NCBI GenBank assembly: GCA_024235915.1
Contig: JACKLO010000024.1
Coordinates: 1-64,000, forward strand
Origin: Burkholderiaceae bacterium
Lineage (GTDB): Bacteria > Pseudomonadota > Gammaproteobacteria > Burkholderiales > Burkholderiaceae_C
Direction of reading: 5' to 3'
DNA: 64,000 nt
The position numbers were made by a program, and so were the translations under genes. Below the pieces are notes generated by a model, which was given only the letters and a program-made list of their open reading frames with translations, did not search any database and was not told where the DNA came from. Shown here in pieces: positions 24,904 to 34,156 of the stretch; the first letter of the stretch is position 1; every line of letters begins with the position of its first letter.

Positions 24904-25842
24904 TCAGAGGACGCCCGCTTCCTTGTAGAACTTCTCGGCGCCCTTGTGCAGCGGCACGCCGATGTCCTCGGCCATCATCTTCGGCGTGGTGCCGGCCATG
25001 GCCTTGGCGATGGCGGCCAGGTCACCCTTGTTGTCGACCATGCCCTTGAGCACCTTGTAGACGGCATCGGCGTCGAGGTCGCAACGCGCGATCACGTGCG
25101 TGGCGTAGCCGATGGTCTGCACGTCGGTGGTCTGCTTGGGATAGCTGCCGGCCGGGATCACCAGCTTGGTGTAGCCCGGATTGAGCTTGCGCATGGCCTG
25201 AAACTTGTCGTCCGGGATCGAGATGAGCTTGATGTCGCGCGCCGAGGCCAGATCCATGATCGCCGAGGCCGGCACCGTGGTGCCCAGCGTGAAGGCCTGG
25301 GCGTTGTTGTCCTTCATCAGCGACACGGCGTCGGTGTAGGAGACATAACTCACGCGACCCATGTCGTCGTACTTCATGCCGTAGACCTCCAGCGCCTGCT
25401 GGCTGATGAACTCGGCCGTGTTGCCCTTGGGCTGGACCGCCAGGCCCTTGCCTTTCATGTCGGCCAGCGAGTTCACGCCGCTGTCGGCGTTGGCCACCAC
25501 CTGGAAGTACTGCGGGTACAGCGTGGCCACGTTGCAGACGTTGGTGGCCTTCTCGGTGAAGGGCGCGCGGCCCGCCACACCGTCCACGGTGGAGATGCTG
25601 TTGGCGAAACCCAGGTCAGCCTTGCCGCCCTGGATGGCCTTGACGTTGGCGATGCCGGCGCCCGGCAGCACCTGCAGCTTCATGCCGGCCTTTTCGCCGA
25701 TGTTGGCGATGGCGCCGCCCAGCGGGTACCAGGAGCCGCCCTGCGGGCCGGTCATCAGGCGCAACTGCTGCGCGTGCACCGCCCCGGCGGCGAGCAGCGT
25801 GGCGGCGGCGGCGACAGTGGCGAGGGTGTGGCGACGGGTCAT
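24904..25842 (-). CDS. TAXI-family TRAP solute-binding protein
   Basis: This is a periplasmic receptor of a TRAP uptake system. The 312-residue precursor has a signal peptide (MTRRHTLATVAAAATLLAAGAVHA) and the TAXI-family opening LRLMTGPQGGSWYPLGGAIAN. The blocks GAGIANVKAIQGGKADLGFA and KGLAVQPKGNTAEF follow. AAGGAG lies 6 bases before the ATG at 25842, which fits better than the longer open frame to 25890. The ligand cannot be predicted; TAXI receptors bind glutamate-like or other carboxylates. It is the first gene of the TAXI-permease-GST operon. Confidence 0.92.
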   Translation of the reverse strand: MTRRHTLATVAAAATLLAAGAVHAQQLRLMTGPQGGSWYPLGGAIANIGEKAGMKLQVLPGAGIANVKAIQGGKADLGFANSISTVDGVAGRAPFTEKATNVCNVATLYPQYFQVVANADSGVNSLADMKGKGLAVQPKGNTAEFISQQALEVYGMKYDDMGRVSYVSYTDAVSLMKDNNAQAFTLGTTVPASAIMDLASARDIKLISIPDDKFQAMRKLNPGYTKLVIPAGSYPKQTTDVQTIGYATHVIARCDLDADAVYKVLKGMVDNKGDLAAIAKAMAGTTPKMMAEDIGVPLHKGAEKFYKEAGVL

Positions 25843-25964
25843 GCGGTCTCCTTGGTCATATGGTGTGATGATTGGCCGCAAGCGGCTCACGCCCGATGGT
25901 AGGCCGCGGAGCCGCCCGCCCTTATCCGCATTGACCCGGAAGGGCCAGCCCGAAATCGGGCCGA

Positions 25965-27050
25965 TCAGGCTGGAGTGTCCGCCTCGCCGGACACCGCACA
26001 GGCGCGCCGCCAGGCGTCGACGCCCAGGCCCACGGCAGCGGCCGCGGCCTCCAGCTGCCGCCAGGTCTCACGGTCGATGGGCACACCCGCGGCGCGCGCG
26101 TCGCGTGCGGCCAGCTCCGGTTCGCCGGCCACCTGCACGCCGGCCGCGCCGGTGGCGGGTGAGGCACGCACCCAGTCCACCAGCCGCCCGATGTCGGCCG
26201 ACAGCGCCTCCAGCGACCCCATTCGCGACGGATCGATGGCGATGGTGAGCATGTTGTTGATGATGCGGCGGCGCGTGGGAGGCTCGTGCTGCACCGGCCC
26301 GCCGAACAGCGCCGAGCCCAGGATCTCGCACATCAGCGCCAGGCCCGAGCCCTTGTGATCGCCGAAGGGCAGCAGCGCGCCGCCGGCGAAAAGCTGCGCC
26401 GGGTCCTGCGTGGGCCGGCCCTGGGCGTCCAGCAGCACCTCCGGCGGCAGGGTCTTGCCGCTGTTGAGCGCCACGCGCACCTTGCCCACCGCGAGCTTGC
26501 TGGTGGCGAAGTCCAGGATCAGCGGCGGCTCGCCCACGCGTGGCACGCCGATGGCCACGGGGTTGGTCACCAGCCGGGCGTCGCCGCCGCCCCAGACGGC
26601 CACCACGGGCGTGCTGATGACGTTGACGAAGTGCAGCGACACCAGGCCTTCGGCCGCCGCGAGTTCGGCCCAGTGCCCGATGCGGCCGATGTGGTGGCTC
26701 ATGCGCAGGCCGGTGAGGCTGATGCCATGTTCCTTCGCCCGCGCGATGGCGACCTGCATGGCCTCGAAGCCGGCCACCTGGCCCAGGCCCATGCCGCCGT
26801 CGAGCACGGTCAGCGCCCCCGCCTGCATCACCGTCTCCGGCTTGCGGTTGAGGTGCAGTTCGCCGGCCTTCAGGATCTCGACATAGGTGGGGATCATGCC
26901 CACACCGTGGGAGTCGTGGCCGGTGAGGTTGGCACCGACGAGCTGCGCCGCGGCCAGGCGCGCTTCCTCGTCGTGGCTGCCGGCAGCGCGGAACAGAGCC
27001 TGGACGGCCGCGTCCAGCGCGGCGGGATGGATGGAGACGGTGTCGGTCAT
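25965..27050 (-). CDS. Ldh-family (malate/L-lactate dehydrogenase type) oxidoreductase
   Basis: This 361-residue NAD(P)-dependent dehydrogenase belongs to the YlbC/ComC family that oxidises 2-hydroxy acids or reduces 2-keto acids or imines. Visible blocks are VGANLTGHDSHGVGMIP (catalytic His region), GLRMSHHIGRIGHWAELAA, VTNPVAIGVP and PFGDHKGSGLALMCEILG. It is unrelated to classical LDH/MDH folds. ATG 27050 was chosen; a TTG at 27062 is possible. It follows the second amidase by 18 bases, so it may act on a product of amide hydrolysis. The substrate is unknown. Confidence 0.9.
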   Translation of the reverse strand: MTDTVSIHPAALDAAVQALFRAAGSHDEEARLAAAQLVGANLTGHDSHGVGMIPTYVEILKAGELHLNRKPETVMQAGALTVLDGGMGLGQVAGFEAMQVAIARAKEHGISLTGLRMSHHIGRIGHWAELAAAEGLVSLHFVNVISTPVVAVWGGGDARLVTNPVAIGVPRVGEPPLILDFATSKLAVGKVRVALNSGKTLPPEVLLDAQGRPTQDPAQLFAGGALLPFGDHKGSGLALMCEILGSALFGGPVQHEPPTRRRIINNMLTIAIDPSRMGSLEALSADIGRLVDWVRASPATGAAGVQVAGEPELAARDARAAGVPIDRETWRQLEAAAAAVGLGVDAWRRACAVSGEADTPA

Positions 27051-27068
27051 GAGTACGGTCAAGGGTCT

Positions 27069-28550
27069 TCAAGCCTCAAGTGCGATCGGCGGCGGCACGA
27101 ACGCACGGTAGTGGTCTTCGATCCACTGCGCGAAACGAAGACACAACGGGTCGGCAAACAGCGGGCCGACGATCTGCGCGCCCACCGGCAGGCCCTGCGG
27201 GCTCAGGCCCAGCGGCACCGCCGTGGCCGGGATGCCGACGATGCCGGGGTAGCCGGCCCAGAACAGTGCGTCGGTGCTGGGTTGGGTGTGCCCATTGACG
27301 GAGATCATGCGCTCCCAGCGTTCTCCTGACTGCATGTGGGGGAAGGCCGGCGTCGTGGCCACCGGGCAGATCAGCAGGTCGAAGCGTTCGAAGAAGGCCG
27401 CCCATTGCCGCCGCAGCCCGCTGCGCCGCTGGTCCATGCGCACCCAGTCGCGGTGCGTGAACACGCTGCCGCGCATGTGGCGGGCGGCGTAGCTGCGGTC
27501 GTCGGCGGCGTAGCCCCGCGCGCGCTGCTGCACCTGGACGTAGGTGGCGTCGTCGTAGTGCGAGCCGGTGGCCGCGCGCAGCAGGTGCAGGTAGACGTCG
27601 TTCGCCTCGGCGCTGTCCACCGGCCGCGCGTCCTCGGTGACTTGAACGCCGTCGCGCCGGAGAAAGTCGACGAGATCGCGCAGCGCCTGCTGCACGCTGG
27701 CGTCCACCTCGGCCTCGGCGTCGTCGAACAGCACCGCCACGCGGCAACGGCGCGGCGGCAGGCCGGGGTCGCGCCAGGCCACCGGCAGGCGGCCCAGCGG
27801 CGTGGTCGCGTCCAGCGGCTGGGACAGGATGTCCATCGCCAGCGTCAGGTCATGCGCACTGCGGGCCAGTGGCCCGGCCACGGCGATGTCGAAGGCATCG
27901 GCATCGGCCATCGGCACCAATTCGTGGCCGACCAGCGGCACCACGCCCCAGGTCGGCTTGTGGCCCCAGACGCCGCAGTAGTGCGCCGGGTTGCGGATCG
28001 AGGCGCCGATGTCGCTGCCGAGTTCCAGCGCCGTCAGCCCGGCGGCCAGCGCCGCCGCCGAGCCGCCCGACGAGCCGCCTGGCGTACAACCGAGGTGCCA
28101 GGGGTTGTTCGTCGTGCCGTAGACGGGGTTGAAGCTCTGCCAGTCGGCCAGCGAGACCGGCACGTTGGTCTTGCCGAAGACGACAGCACCAGCGGCCTTC
28201 AGGCGCTGCACGGTGACGGCATCGGTGGCGGCCACGTTGTGGCGGAAGGCCTCGAAGCCGTAGGTCGTCGACAGGCCGGCGACGTTGAAGCTTTCCTTCA
28301 CGCTCATTGGCACGCCATGCAGCGGGCCGTCGACCTGCCCGGCCGCCAGGCGCTCGTCGGCCGCGCGGGCCGCGTCGCGCGCGCGGTCCAGGTCGCGCAC
28401 CGGCATCGCGTTGATGCGACCGTCCAGCCGCTCGACGCGGGCGGCGAAGTGGTCCAGCAGTTCCACCGACGACCACGCGCGCCGCCGGATGCCACGCGCC
28501 AGTTCGTGCGCCGGCAGCAGCGCCGGGTCGCCGTCGGCCGGGCGCGTCAT
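27069..28550 (-). CDS. Amidase-signature hydrolase 2
   Basis: The 493-residue enzyme hydrolyses an amide, probably to acid plus amine. The Lys-cisSer-Ser triad is K85 (MSVKESF), S160 (PGGSSGGSAA) and S184 (SDIGASIRNP). The N-terminal helical part and the C-terminal FAQWIEDHY region are typical. The start ATG at 28550 overlaps the amidase 1 stop (ATGA). The open frame extends much further upstream but that part is antisense of the divergent genes. The two amidases resemble each other only in the signature region, so they are not a recent duplication. Confidence 0.9.
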   Translation of the reverse strand: MTRPADGDPALLPAHELARGIRRRAWSSVELLDHFAARVERLDGRINAMPVRDLDRARDAARAADERLAAGQVDGPLHGVPMSVKESFNVAGLSTTYGFEAFRHNVAATDAVTVQRLKAAGAVVFGKTNVPVSLADWQSFNPVYGTTNNPWHLGCTPGGSSGGSAAALAAGLTALELGSDIGASIRNPAHYCGVWGHKPTWGVVPLVGHELVPMADADAFDIAVAGPLARSAHDLTLAMDILSQPLDATTPLGRLPVAWRDPGLPPRRCRVAVLFDDAEAEVDASVQQALRDLVDFLRRDGVQVTEDARPVDSAEANDVYLHLLRAATGSHYDDATYVQVQQRARGYAADDRSYAARHMRGSVFTHRDWVRMDQRRSGLRRQWAAFFERFDLLICPVATTPAFPHMQSGERWERMISVNGHTQPSTDALFWAGYPGIVGIPATAVPLGLSPQGLPVGAQIVGPLFADPLCLRFAQWIEDHYRAFVPPPIALEA

Positions 28551-29965
28551 GCCGCCGCCAGCTGCGACAGGTCGGGCCGCGGCACCGGGTGCAGCCGCTC
28601 CCAGGCCCGCGCCGCGCGCAGCACGAGGGCATCGTCGAACATCGGACCCACGAACTGCAGTCCGATGGGCAGGCCGCCGGCCGTCAGGCCACAGGGCACG
28701 GTGATCGCCGGCTGCTGCGTGAGGTTGAACGGATAGCTGAAGGGCGTCCAGCCGAGCATGCTCTGCGGGTTCATCTCGGCGCTGCCGGGCTCGCGCACGT
28801 CGAAGGCCGGCACCGCCACCGCGGGCGTCACCAGCAGGTCCCAGCGCTGCATGAACTGCCGCATGTGGGACCCCAGCGCGCCGCGACGCAGGTTCAGCCG
28901 CTGCACGTCCAGCGCACTGTAGCGCGCGCCGATTTGTGCCTGGGCGCGGAAGTCCGGATCGGCCACGGCCTGCTGCTCGGGGGTCAGCGTGTTCCACAGC
29001 GTCCACGAGCCGACGAACCACAGCCCTGTCGTGATCTCCAGCGGGTCCTCGATGCCGGGGTCCACGGCCTCGATGGTCGCACCGGCGTCGGCCATCCGCT
29101 GCACGGCCGACGCACAGGCGGCCGCCACCTCCGGGTGCACGTTCTTCGCATAACCCAGCGTCGGCGACCACGCGATGCGCAACCCGGCCAGGCCGTCCTG
29201 CAGGCCCAGGCGGTGGTCCCGGTCGGTGGGCGGCAGCGCCGTCCAGTCGCGCGCATCCGGCCGGCACATCACGTTGAGCGCCAACGCCGCGTCGGCCACG
29301 CTCATCGTGTGCGGGCCCAGGTGGGCCACGCTGCCGAAGGGCGACAGCGGGTAGGCCGGCACGCGGCCGAAGCTGGGCTTGAGGCCGACGTTGCCGCAGA
29401 AGGCGGCCGGGATGCGCACGCTTCCGGCGCCGTCGGTGCCCACCGCCAGCGGCCCCATGCCGCAGGCCACCGCGATGGCTGCGCCGCCGGACGAGCCGCC
29501 CGGGGTCTTCGAGGGGTCCCAGGGGTTGCGCGACAGGCCGCTGCGCGGCGAGTTGGTCTCGCCCTTGCAGCCGAACTCCGGTGTCGACGTCTTGCCCAGC
29601 AGCACCGCGCCGGCCTCGCGCAGGCGGGCGGTCACCGGCGCGTCGACGTCCCAGGACTGGTCGGCGTCCTGTGTGTGGCTGCCGCGCAGCGTGGGCCAGC
29701 CGCGGGTGAGGATCAGGTCCTTGATCGAGGCCGGCACGCCGTCGAGCGCGCCCATCGGTTCGTCGCGCAGCCAGCGCGTCTCGCTGGCGCGGGCGGCGGC
29801 CATGGCCTCGTCGCCGGCCACGTGCACGAAGGCGCGCAGACGCGGGTTGTGGCGCTCGATGCGGGCCAGCGCGGCGCGCGTGGCCTCCACCGGGGAGGCG
29901 GCGCGCGTACGGTACAGCTGCAGCAGTTCGGTGGCGCTGCAGTCGGCAAGGTCGGTGGGGGGCAT
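28547..29965 (-). CDS. Amidase-signature hydrolase 1
   Basis: The 472-residue amidase has the triad K82 (ASIKDLI), S158 (PGGSSGGAA) and S182 (GAGSVRIPAAF). It begins MPPTDLADCSATELLQLYRT and ends RPDLSQLAAA. It is the first gene of a three-gene minus-strand operon with amidase 2 and the Ldh-family gene. It diverges from the M81 gene across a 94-base region that likely holds both promoters, though no clear boxes were picked. GatA of the tRNA amidotransferase shares the fold, but there are no gatB or gatC genes here, so a catabolic amidase is the better call. Confidence 0.9.
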   Translation of the reverse strand: MPPTDLADCSATELLQLYRTRAASPVEATRAALARIERHNPRLRAFVHVAGDEAMAAARASETRWLRDEPMGALDGVPASIKDLILTRGWPTLRGSHTQDADQSWDVDAPVTARLREAGAVLLGKTSTPEFGCKGETNSPRSGLSRNPWDPSKTPGGSSGGAAIAVACGMGPLAVGTDGAGSVRIPAAFCGNVGLKPSFGRVPAYPLSPFGSVAHLGPHTMSVADAALALNVMCRPDARDWTALPPTDRDHRLGLQDGLAGLRIAWSPTLGYAKNVHPEVAAACASAVQRMADAGATIEAVDPGIEDPLEITTGLWFVGSWTLWNTLTPEQQAVADPDFRAQAQIGARYSALDVQRLNLRRGALGSHMRQFMQRWDLLVTPAVAVPAFDVREPGSAEMNPQSMLGWTPFSYPFNLTQQPAITVPCGLTAGGLPIGLQFVGPMFDDALVLRAARAWERLHPVPRPDLSQLAAA

Positions 29966-30059
29966 GCTCGGGTTGTGCCTGTGGCGCAGGCCCGCATCTT
30001 CGGTGACGCTCACGGCCGCCCACCCCGGGGAATGCCCCAAGCCACAGGGAACCCACGCC

Positions 30060-31538
30060 ATGCGCCTGGTGATCGCGCAGATGAAGCACGAGACCAACAC
30101 CTTCTCGCCGGTGCCCACGCCGCTGGCGCGCTTTGCGGTGGGTGGCGGGGAGCCCTTGTCGGGCGAGGCCGCGCGCGACGCCTGCCGCGGCACCGGGTCG
30201 GCGCTGGCCGCCTTCGTGGAACAGGCCGAAGCGGCCGGCGCGGACATCGTGCTGCCCATCGCCGCCAACGCTTGGCCCAGCGGACCGGTCGACGAGGCGG
30301 CGTACGAGCACATGGCCGGCCGCATCGTCGACGCCGCGGCCGCCGGCTGCGACGGCGTGCTGCTGGACCTGCACGGCGCGATGGTGGCCGAACACCTGGA
30401 CGATGGCGAAGGCGTACTGCTGAGGCGCGTGCGTGCCGTGGCGCCCGGCGTGCCGATCGGCGTGGCGCTGGACATGCACACCAACCTGTCGGACACCATG
30501 GGTGCGCACAGCAGCGTGATGGCCGGCTACCAGACCTACCCGCACGTGGACATGCACGGCACCGGCCAGCGCGCCGGCCGTGCACTGCTGGCCCAGCTGC
30601 AGGGCCGGGCCCGGCCCACGATGGCCTGGGGCCGGCGGCCGATGCTGCCGCACGTGATGCGCCAGGGCACGCACGACGGGCCGAACCGCGCCTTGCAGGC
30701 CCGTTGCCGCGAGATGGAGTCCCAGGGCGCGCTGTGCGCCACCGTCTTCGTCGGATTCCCCAATGCCGATGTCGAGTTCGCCGGCCTGTCGGCCGTGGTC
30801 GTCACCGATGGCGACGACGCGCTGGCGCGGCGCTGGTGCGACGAATTGCTCGACACGGCCTGGGCGCAGCGCGAAGGCTTCGTCTTCGCGCCCGAGCCCC
30901 TGGCCGACTCGATGGCCCGCGCTCGGCAGCTGGCCGCGGATGGCGGCCCGGTGGTGCTGCTCGACCACTGCGACAACTGCGCCAGCGGCGGCACCATGGA
31001 CACGATGACGGTGCTCGGTGCCATGCTCGACGCCGGCCTGCAGGACGCCGTGGCCTTTGCCGTCTTCGACCCCGAAGCCGCCCGCGCCATGCACGCCGCC
31101 GGCGTCGGCGCCACGCTGACCCTGACGCTGGGCGGCAAGCTGGCGATGCCGGCGCTCGGTCTGGCCGGCACGCCGCGAACGGTCACGGGTCGGGTGGTAC
31201 ACCTGGGCGACGGCCGCTTCCGCAACCGCGGCCCGATGGCGGCCGGCGAGTCGAACGACATGAGGCCGACGGCGGTGCTGGACACCGGTGGCGTGCGCAT
31301 CGTCGTCATCTCCAACCACGTGGAACCGCACGACCTGGCCGCCTTCGACGCCGTCGGCATCGACCCGGCACGGGCTCGGTTCCTGATGCTCAAGAGCCGC
31401 GTGCACTGGCGGGCCGGGCTGGGGTCGCTGGCACGGCACATTGTCGAATGCAACGGCACCGGCGTCTGCACCTCAGACTACGCCGCCCTGCCCTTCCACC
31501 GCCTGCGGCGGCCGATCTACCCGCTGGATCCGCTTTGA
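30060..31538 (+). CDS. M81-family (MlrC-like) metallopeptidase 1
   Basis: The 492-residue protein belongs to the MlrC family, named for the enzyme that cleaves linearised microcystin. Family motifs are present: MKHETNTFSP (H10-E11), LDLHGAMVAEH (H105), ALDMHTNLSD (D138, H140) and TYPHVDMHGTGQ (H162). A C-terminal domain includes DHCDNCASGGTMDT. These residues are likely zinc ligands or catalytic by analogy with MlrC. No signal peptide is visible, so it is cytoplasmic. The ATG at 30060 gives the classic MRLVIAQMKHETNTF start. It leads a five-gene operon and overlaps the next gene by TTGA. The real substrate is unlikely to be microcystin in most relatives. Confidence 0.88.
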   Translation: MRLVIAQMKHETNTFSPVPTPLARFAVGGGEPLSGEAARDACRGTGSALAAFVEQAEAAGADIVLPIAANAWPSGPVDEAAYEHMAGRIVDAAAAGCDGVLLDLHGAMVAEHLDDGEGVLLRRVRAVAPGVPIGVALDMHTNLSDTMGAHSSVMAGYQTYPHVDMHGTGQRAGRALLAQLQGRARPTMAWGRRPMLPHVMRQGTHDGPNRALQARCREMESQGALCATVFVGFPNADVEFAGLSAVVVTDGDDALARRWCDELLDTAWAQREGFVFAPEPLADSMARARQLAADGGPVVLLDHCDNCASGGTMDTMTVLGAMLDAGLQDAVAFAVFDPEAARAMHAAGVGATLTLTLGGKLAMPALGLAGTPRTVTGRVVHLGDGRFRNRGPMAAGESNDMRPTAVLDTGGVRIVVISNHVEPHDLAAFDAVGIDPARARFLMLKSRVHWRAGLGSLARHIVECNGTGVCTSDYAALPFHRLRRPIYPLDPL

Positions 31539-33199
31539 ACACCACCACCGTCTTCGCCGCCCACCGCATCGTCACGCTGGAACCGGGCCAGCCCGAGGCC
31601 ACACACGTGGCGGTGCGCGACGGCCGCGTCCTCGCCGTCGGCGACCTGGCGCGCATGGCGGCCTGGGGCCCGTTCACGCTCGACGAGCGCTTTGCGGATC
31701 GCGTCCTGCTGCCGGGCTTCGTCGAAGGCCACTGCCACCTGGCCGAAGGCGGTGTGTGGCGCGACGTCTACCTCGGCTGGCACGAGCGCTGCGGCCCGGA
31801 CGGCCGCATCTGGCCGGCACTGCGCAGCATGGCCGCCGTGGTCGAGCGGCTGCGCGAGGCGAACGTGCGCATGGCCGCCGCTGGCCTGGGCCCCGAGGTG
31901 CCGCTGGTCGGCTGGGGATTCGATCCGATCTACTTCGGCGGCGAACGCATGACGGTGCGCACGTTGGACGCGGTGGATGCCTCCCCCACCGCGCGGCCCA
32001 TCGTCATCGTGCACGCTAATGTGCACCTGCTCAACGCCAACCGCACGATGCTGGCCCGCGCCGGCATCGATGAGCACGTGGAGGTCGAAGGCGTGGGCCG
32101 CTTCGACGACGGCCAGCCCGACGGCGAACTGCGCGAACCGGCGGCCATGTACCTGGTCTTCAAGCACACCGGCCCGGTCGGCCCGATGGCACCGCTGAGC
32201 GACGGCGCGCTGCACGACTTCGGCCGCATCGCCTGCCGCGCCGGCGTGACCACCGCCACCGACCTCGTCAACAAGCTCACCGAGGCTGACCTGGCGCGGC
32301 TGGAAGCCTATGCCGACGACGACGAGGCCTGCCGCGTGCGTTTGCTGCCGGCCTTCCAGGCCTTCCACGGCACGCATGGTGCGGCCGCCGGTGCCGAATA
32401 CGTGGCCGGGCTGCGCACCCGCAGCCGCGAGCGACTGCGCTACGGGCTGGTGAAGATGATGCTCGACGGCTCCATCCAGGGCTACTCCGCGCGGCTGCGC
32501 TGGCCGGGCTACGTCAACGGCGCGGCCAACGGCATCTGGGTCACGGCGCCGGCGCAGTACGAGGCTGACTTCGAGACCTACCACCGCGCCGGGCTGACCA
32601 TCCACACCCACACCAACGGCGACGAGGCCAGCGAAGCCGCCATCGAGGCCATCGAGCGCGTGCTGGCACGTGCCCCGCGCCCCGGCCACCGGCACACGCT
32701 GCAGCACGGCCAGATGATCGACCGCGCGCAGCTCCGTCGCATGGCCGCGCTGGGCCTGCACGCCAACCTGTTCCCCAACCACCTCTGGTATTGGGGCGAT
32801 GCCCACCACGACATGACGCTGGGCCCCGACCGCGCGGCGCGCATGAACGCCTGCCGCAGCGCGCTGGACGCCGGCGTGCCGCTGGCCATCCATTCCGACG
32901 CACCAGTAACGCCGCTGGGGCCGCTGTTCAGCGTCTGGTGCGCCGTCAACCGCGTCACGCCGGCCGGTCGCGTGCTCGGCAGCGGCGAACGGCTGACGGT
33001 GGACGAGGCGCTGCATGCCGTCACGCTGGGCCCGGCCGCGACGCTGGGGCTGGACGGCGAGATCGGCAGCATCGCCGTGGGCAAGCGCGCCGACTTCGCG
33101 GTGCTCGCGCAGGACCCGCGCGACATGCCGCCGGAGGCGCTGAAGGACATCACGGTACACGGCACCGTGCTCGGCGGCCGCTGCTTCGCCGCCAACTGA
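31535..33199 (+). CDS. YtcJ-like amidohydrolase (amidohydrolase family 3)
   Basis: This 554-residue metal-dependent hydrolase of the YtcJ group probably hydrolyses an amide or related C-N bond. It has the N-terminal beta-sandwich (AHRIVTLEPGQPEATHVAVR), metal motif GFVEGHCHLAEGG, KMMLDGSIQGYSA, HTHTNGDEA, and the C-terminal HSDAPVTPLGP with GEIGSIAVGKRADFAVL. No signal peptide is seen. The start is TTG at 31535, overlapping the M81 stop (TTGA); no better ATG exists in frame upstream of the conserved region. It lies 6 bases before the COG0523 GTPase, a possible metal donor. Confidence 0.87.
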   Translation: MNTTTVFAAHRIVTLEPGQPEATHVAVRDGRVLAVGDLARMAAWGPFTLDERFADRVLLPGFVEGHCHLAEGGVWRDVYLGWHERCGPDGRIWPALRSMAAVVERLREANVRMAAAGLGPEVPLVGWGFDPIYFGGERMTVRTLDAVDASPTARPIVIVHANVHLLNANRTMLARAGIDEHVEVEGVGRFDDGQPDGELREPAAMYLVFKHTGPVGPMAPLSDGALHDFGRIACRAGVTTATDLVNKLTEADLARLEAYADDDEACRVRLLPAFQAFHGTHGAAAGAEYVAGLRTRSRERLRYGLVKMMLDGSIQGYSARLRWPGYVNGAANGIWVTAPAQYEADFETYHRAGLTIHTHTNGDEASEAAIEAIERVLARAPRPGHRHTLQHGQMIDRAQLRRMAALGLHANLFPNHLWYWGDAHHDMTLGPDRAARMNACRSALDAGVPLAIHSDAPVTPLGPLFSVWCAVNRVTPAGRVLGSGERLTVDEALHAVTLGPAATLGLDGEIGSIAVGKRADFAVLAQDPRDMPPEALKDITVHGTVLGGRCFAAN

Positions 33200-33205
33200 G
33201 CCGCG

Positions 33206-34129
33206 GTGCCGCGCATCCCCTTCGTCGTGATCGGCGGCTTCCTGGGCGCCGGCAAGACCACACTGCTCAACCGCTGGCTGCGCGAAGCGGCGGGCCAGCG
33301 CCTGGCGGTGCTGGTCAACGACTTCGGCGCCATCGACGTCGACGGCACCCTGCTGGACACCGCCGCCGGTCATCGCACGATGGCGCTGGCCAACGGCTGC
33401 GTGTGCTGCGCCATCGGCGACGACCTGGGCGGCGCGCTGACCCAGGTGCTGGCGATGACGCCCCCGGTGGACGCCATCGTCGTCGAGACCAGCGGCGTGG
33501 CCGACCCCTGGCGCGTGGCGCAGTACGCGCTGGCCGACCCGGCGCTCGTACTGGAAGCGGTGGTGGTGCTGGTCGACGCCACCGCCATCGTGGCCATGGA
33601 CGCCGACCCGCGGCTCACGGAGAGCCTGCGCCGCCCGCTGGCGCATGCCGACCTCGTGCTGCTGAACCACGCCGACCGCTGCAGCGCCTTCGCTCTGGCC
33701 GACGCCGAGGCCTGGGCCTGTGCGCACGCGCCGAATGCGGTGCGACTCACGGCGGCGCACGCCGCCCTGCCCTGGGGCGCGGCCTGCGGCGCCGGCCTGC
33801 ACGAGGCCCGCGGCGGCTGGCCCGCTGGGCCGGACCCGGCGCATGGCCGCCGCTTCATCCAGTGGTCGACACGGGCGGGCGGTCCCTACGACGCGACGCG
33901 GCTGCGCCAATGGCTGCGGCAGTTGCCCGCCGGCGTGCTGCGCCTGAAAGGTGTGCTGCCGCTGGCCGACGGCCGCTGGGCCGAGCTGCAGTACGCCGGC
34001 CGCCACGGCAGCCTGCGCCTGCGCGAGGCGGGCACGGTCGCCGGGCCGGCGCTGGTGGCCATCGGCCTGGCCGGCGAACTGCCCGAGCAAACCCTCGCCG
34101 AGGGCCTCGTGGCGGCCGCGCACGGCTAA
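33206..34129 (+). CDS. COG0523 (CobW/G3E) GTPase, putative metallochaperone
   Basis: The 307-residue protein has a P-loop (GGFLGAGKTTLL, residues 10-21), the metal-binding CxCC motif C65-V-C67-C68 (ANGCVCCAIGDDL) and the VVETSGVADP switch region. A C-terminal CobW domain follows (LRLKGVLPLADGRWAELQY). Relatives with CxCC bind zinc and hand it to metalloenzymes; others act on cobalt or nitrile hydratase iron. There is no poly-His tail. GTG 33206 is the start, right after the amidohydrolase. The cluster holds several predicted zinc hydrolases, so a dedicated chaperone role is plausible. No Zur-type box was noticed. Confidence 0.87.
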   Translation: MPRIPFVVIGGFLGAGKTTLLNRWLREAAGQRLAVLVNDFGAIDVDGTLLDTAAGHRTMALANGCVCCAIGDDLGGALTQVLAMTPPVDAIVVETSGVADPWRVAQYALADPALVLEAVVVLVDATAIVAMDADPRLTESLRRPLAHADLVLLNHADRCSAFALADAEAWACAHAPNAVRLTAAHAALPWGAACGAGLHEARGGWPAGPDPAHGRRFIQWSTRAGGPYDATRLRQWLRQLPAGVLRLKGVLPLADGRWAELQYAGRHGSLRLREAGTVAGPALVAIGLAGELPEQTLAEGLVAAAHG

Positions 34130-34156
34130 CATCACCGGGCACCCGAGGAGTCGGCC

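Noticed and set aside
25948..25961. Hairpin GCCCGA/TCGGGC after the Ldh-family gene
   Set aside because: Six-base stem with no T run on the transcribed strand; could be chance in GC-rich DNA.
28547..29965. Amidase 1 as GatA of a tRNA amidotransferase
   Set aside because: No gatB or gatC nearby and the neighbours are catabolic; the shared signature is common to all amidases.
27069..31439. A 1456-codon open frame on the minus strand
   Set aside because: Only the last 493 codons match a protein (amidase 2). The rest is antisense to the M81 gene and to amidase 1 in another frame; long open frames are expected at this GC content.
28589..33199. A 1536-codon open frame on the plus strand
   Set aside because: Only the part from TTG 31535 is an amidohydrolase; the upstream part is low-complexity antisense of amidase 1 and a wrong frame of the M81 gene.
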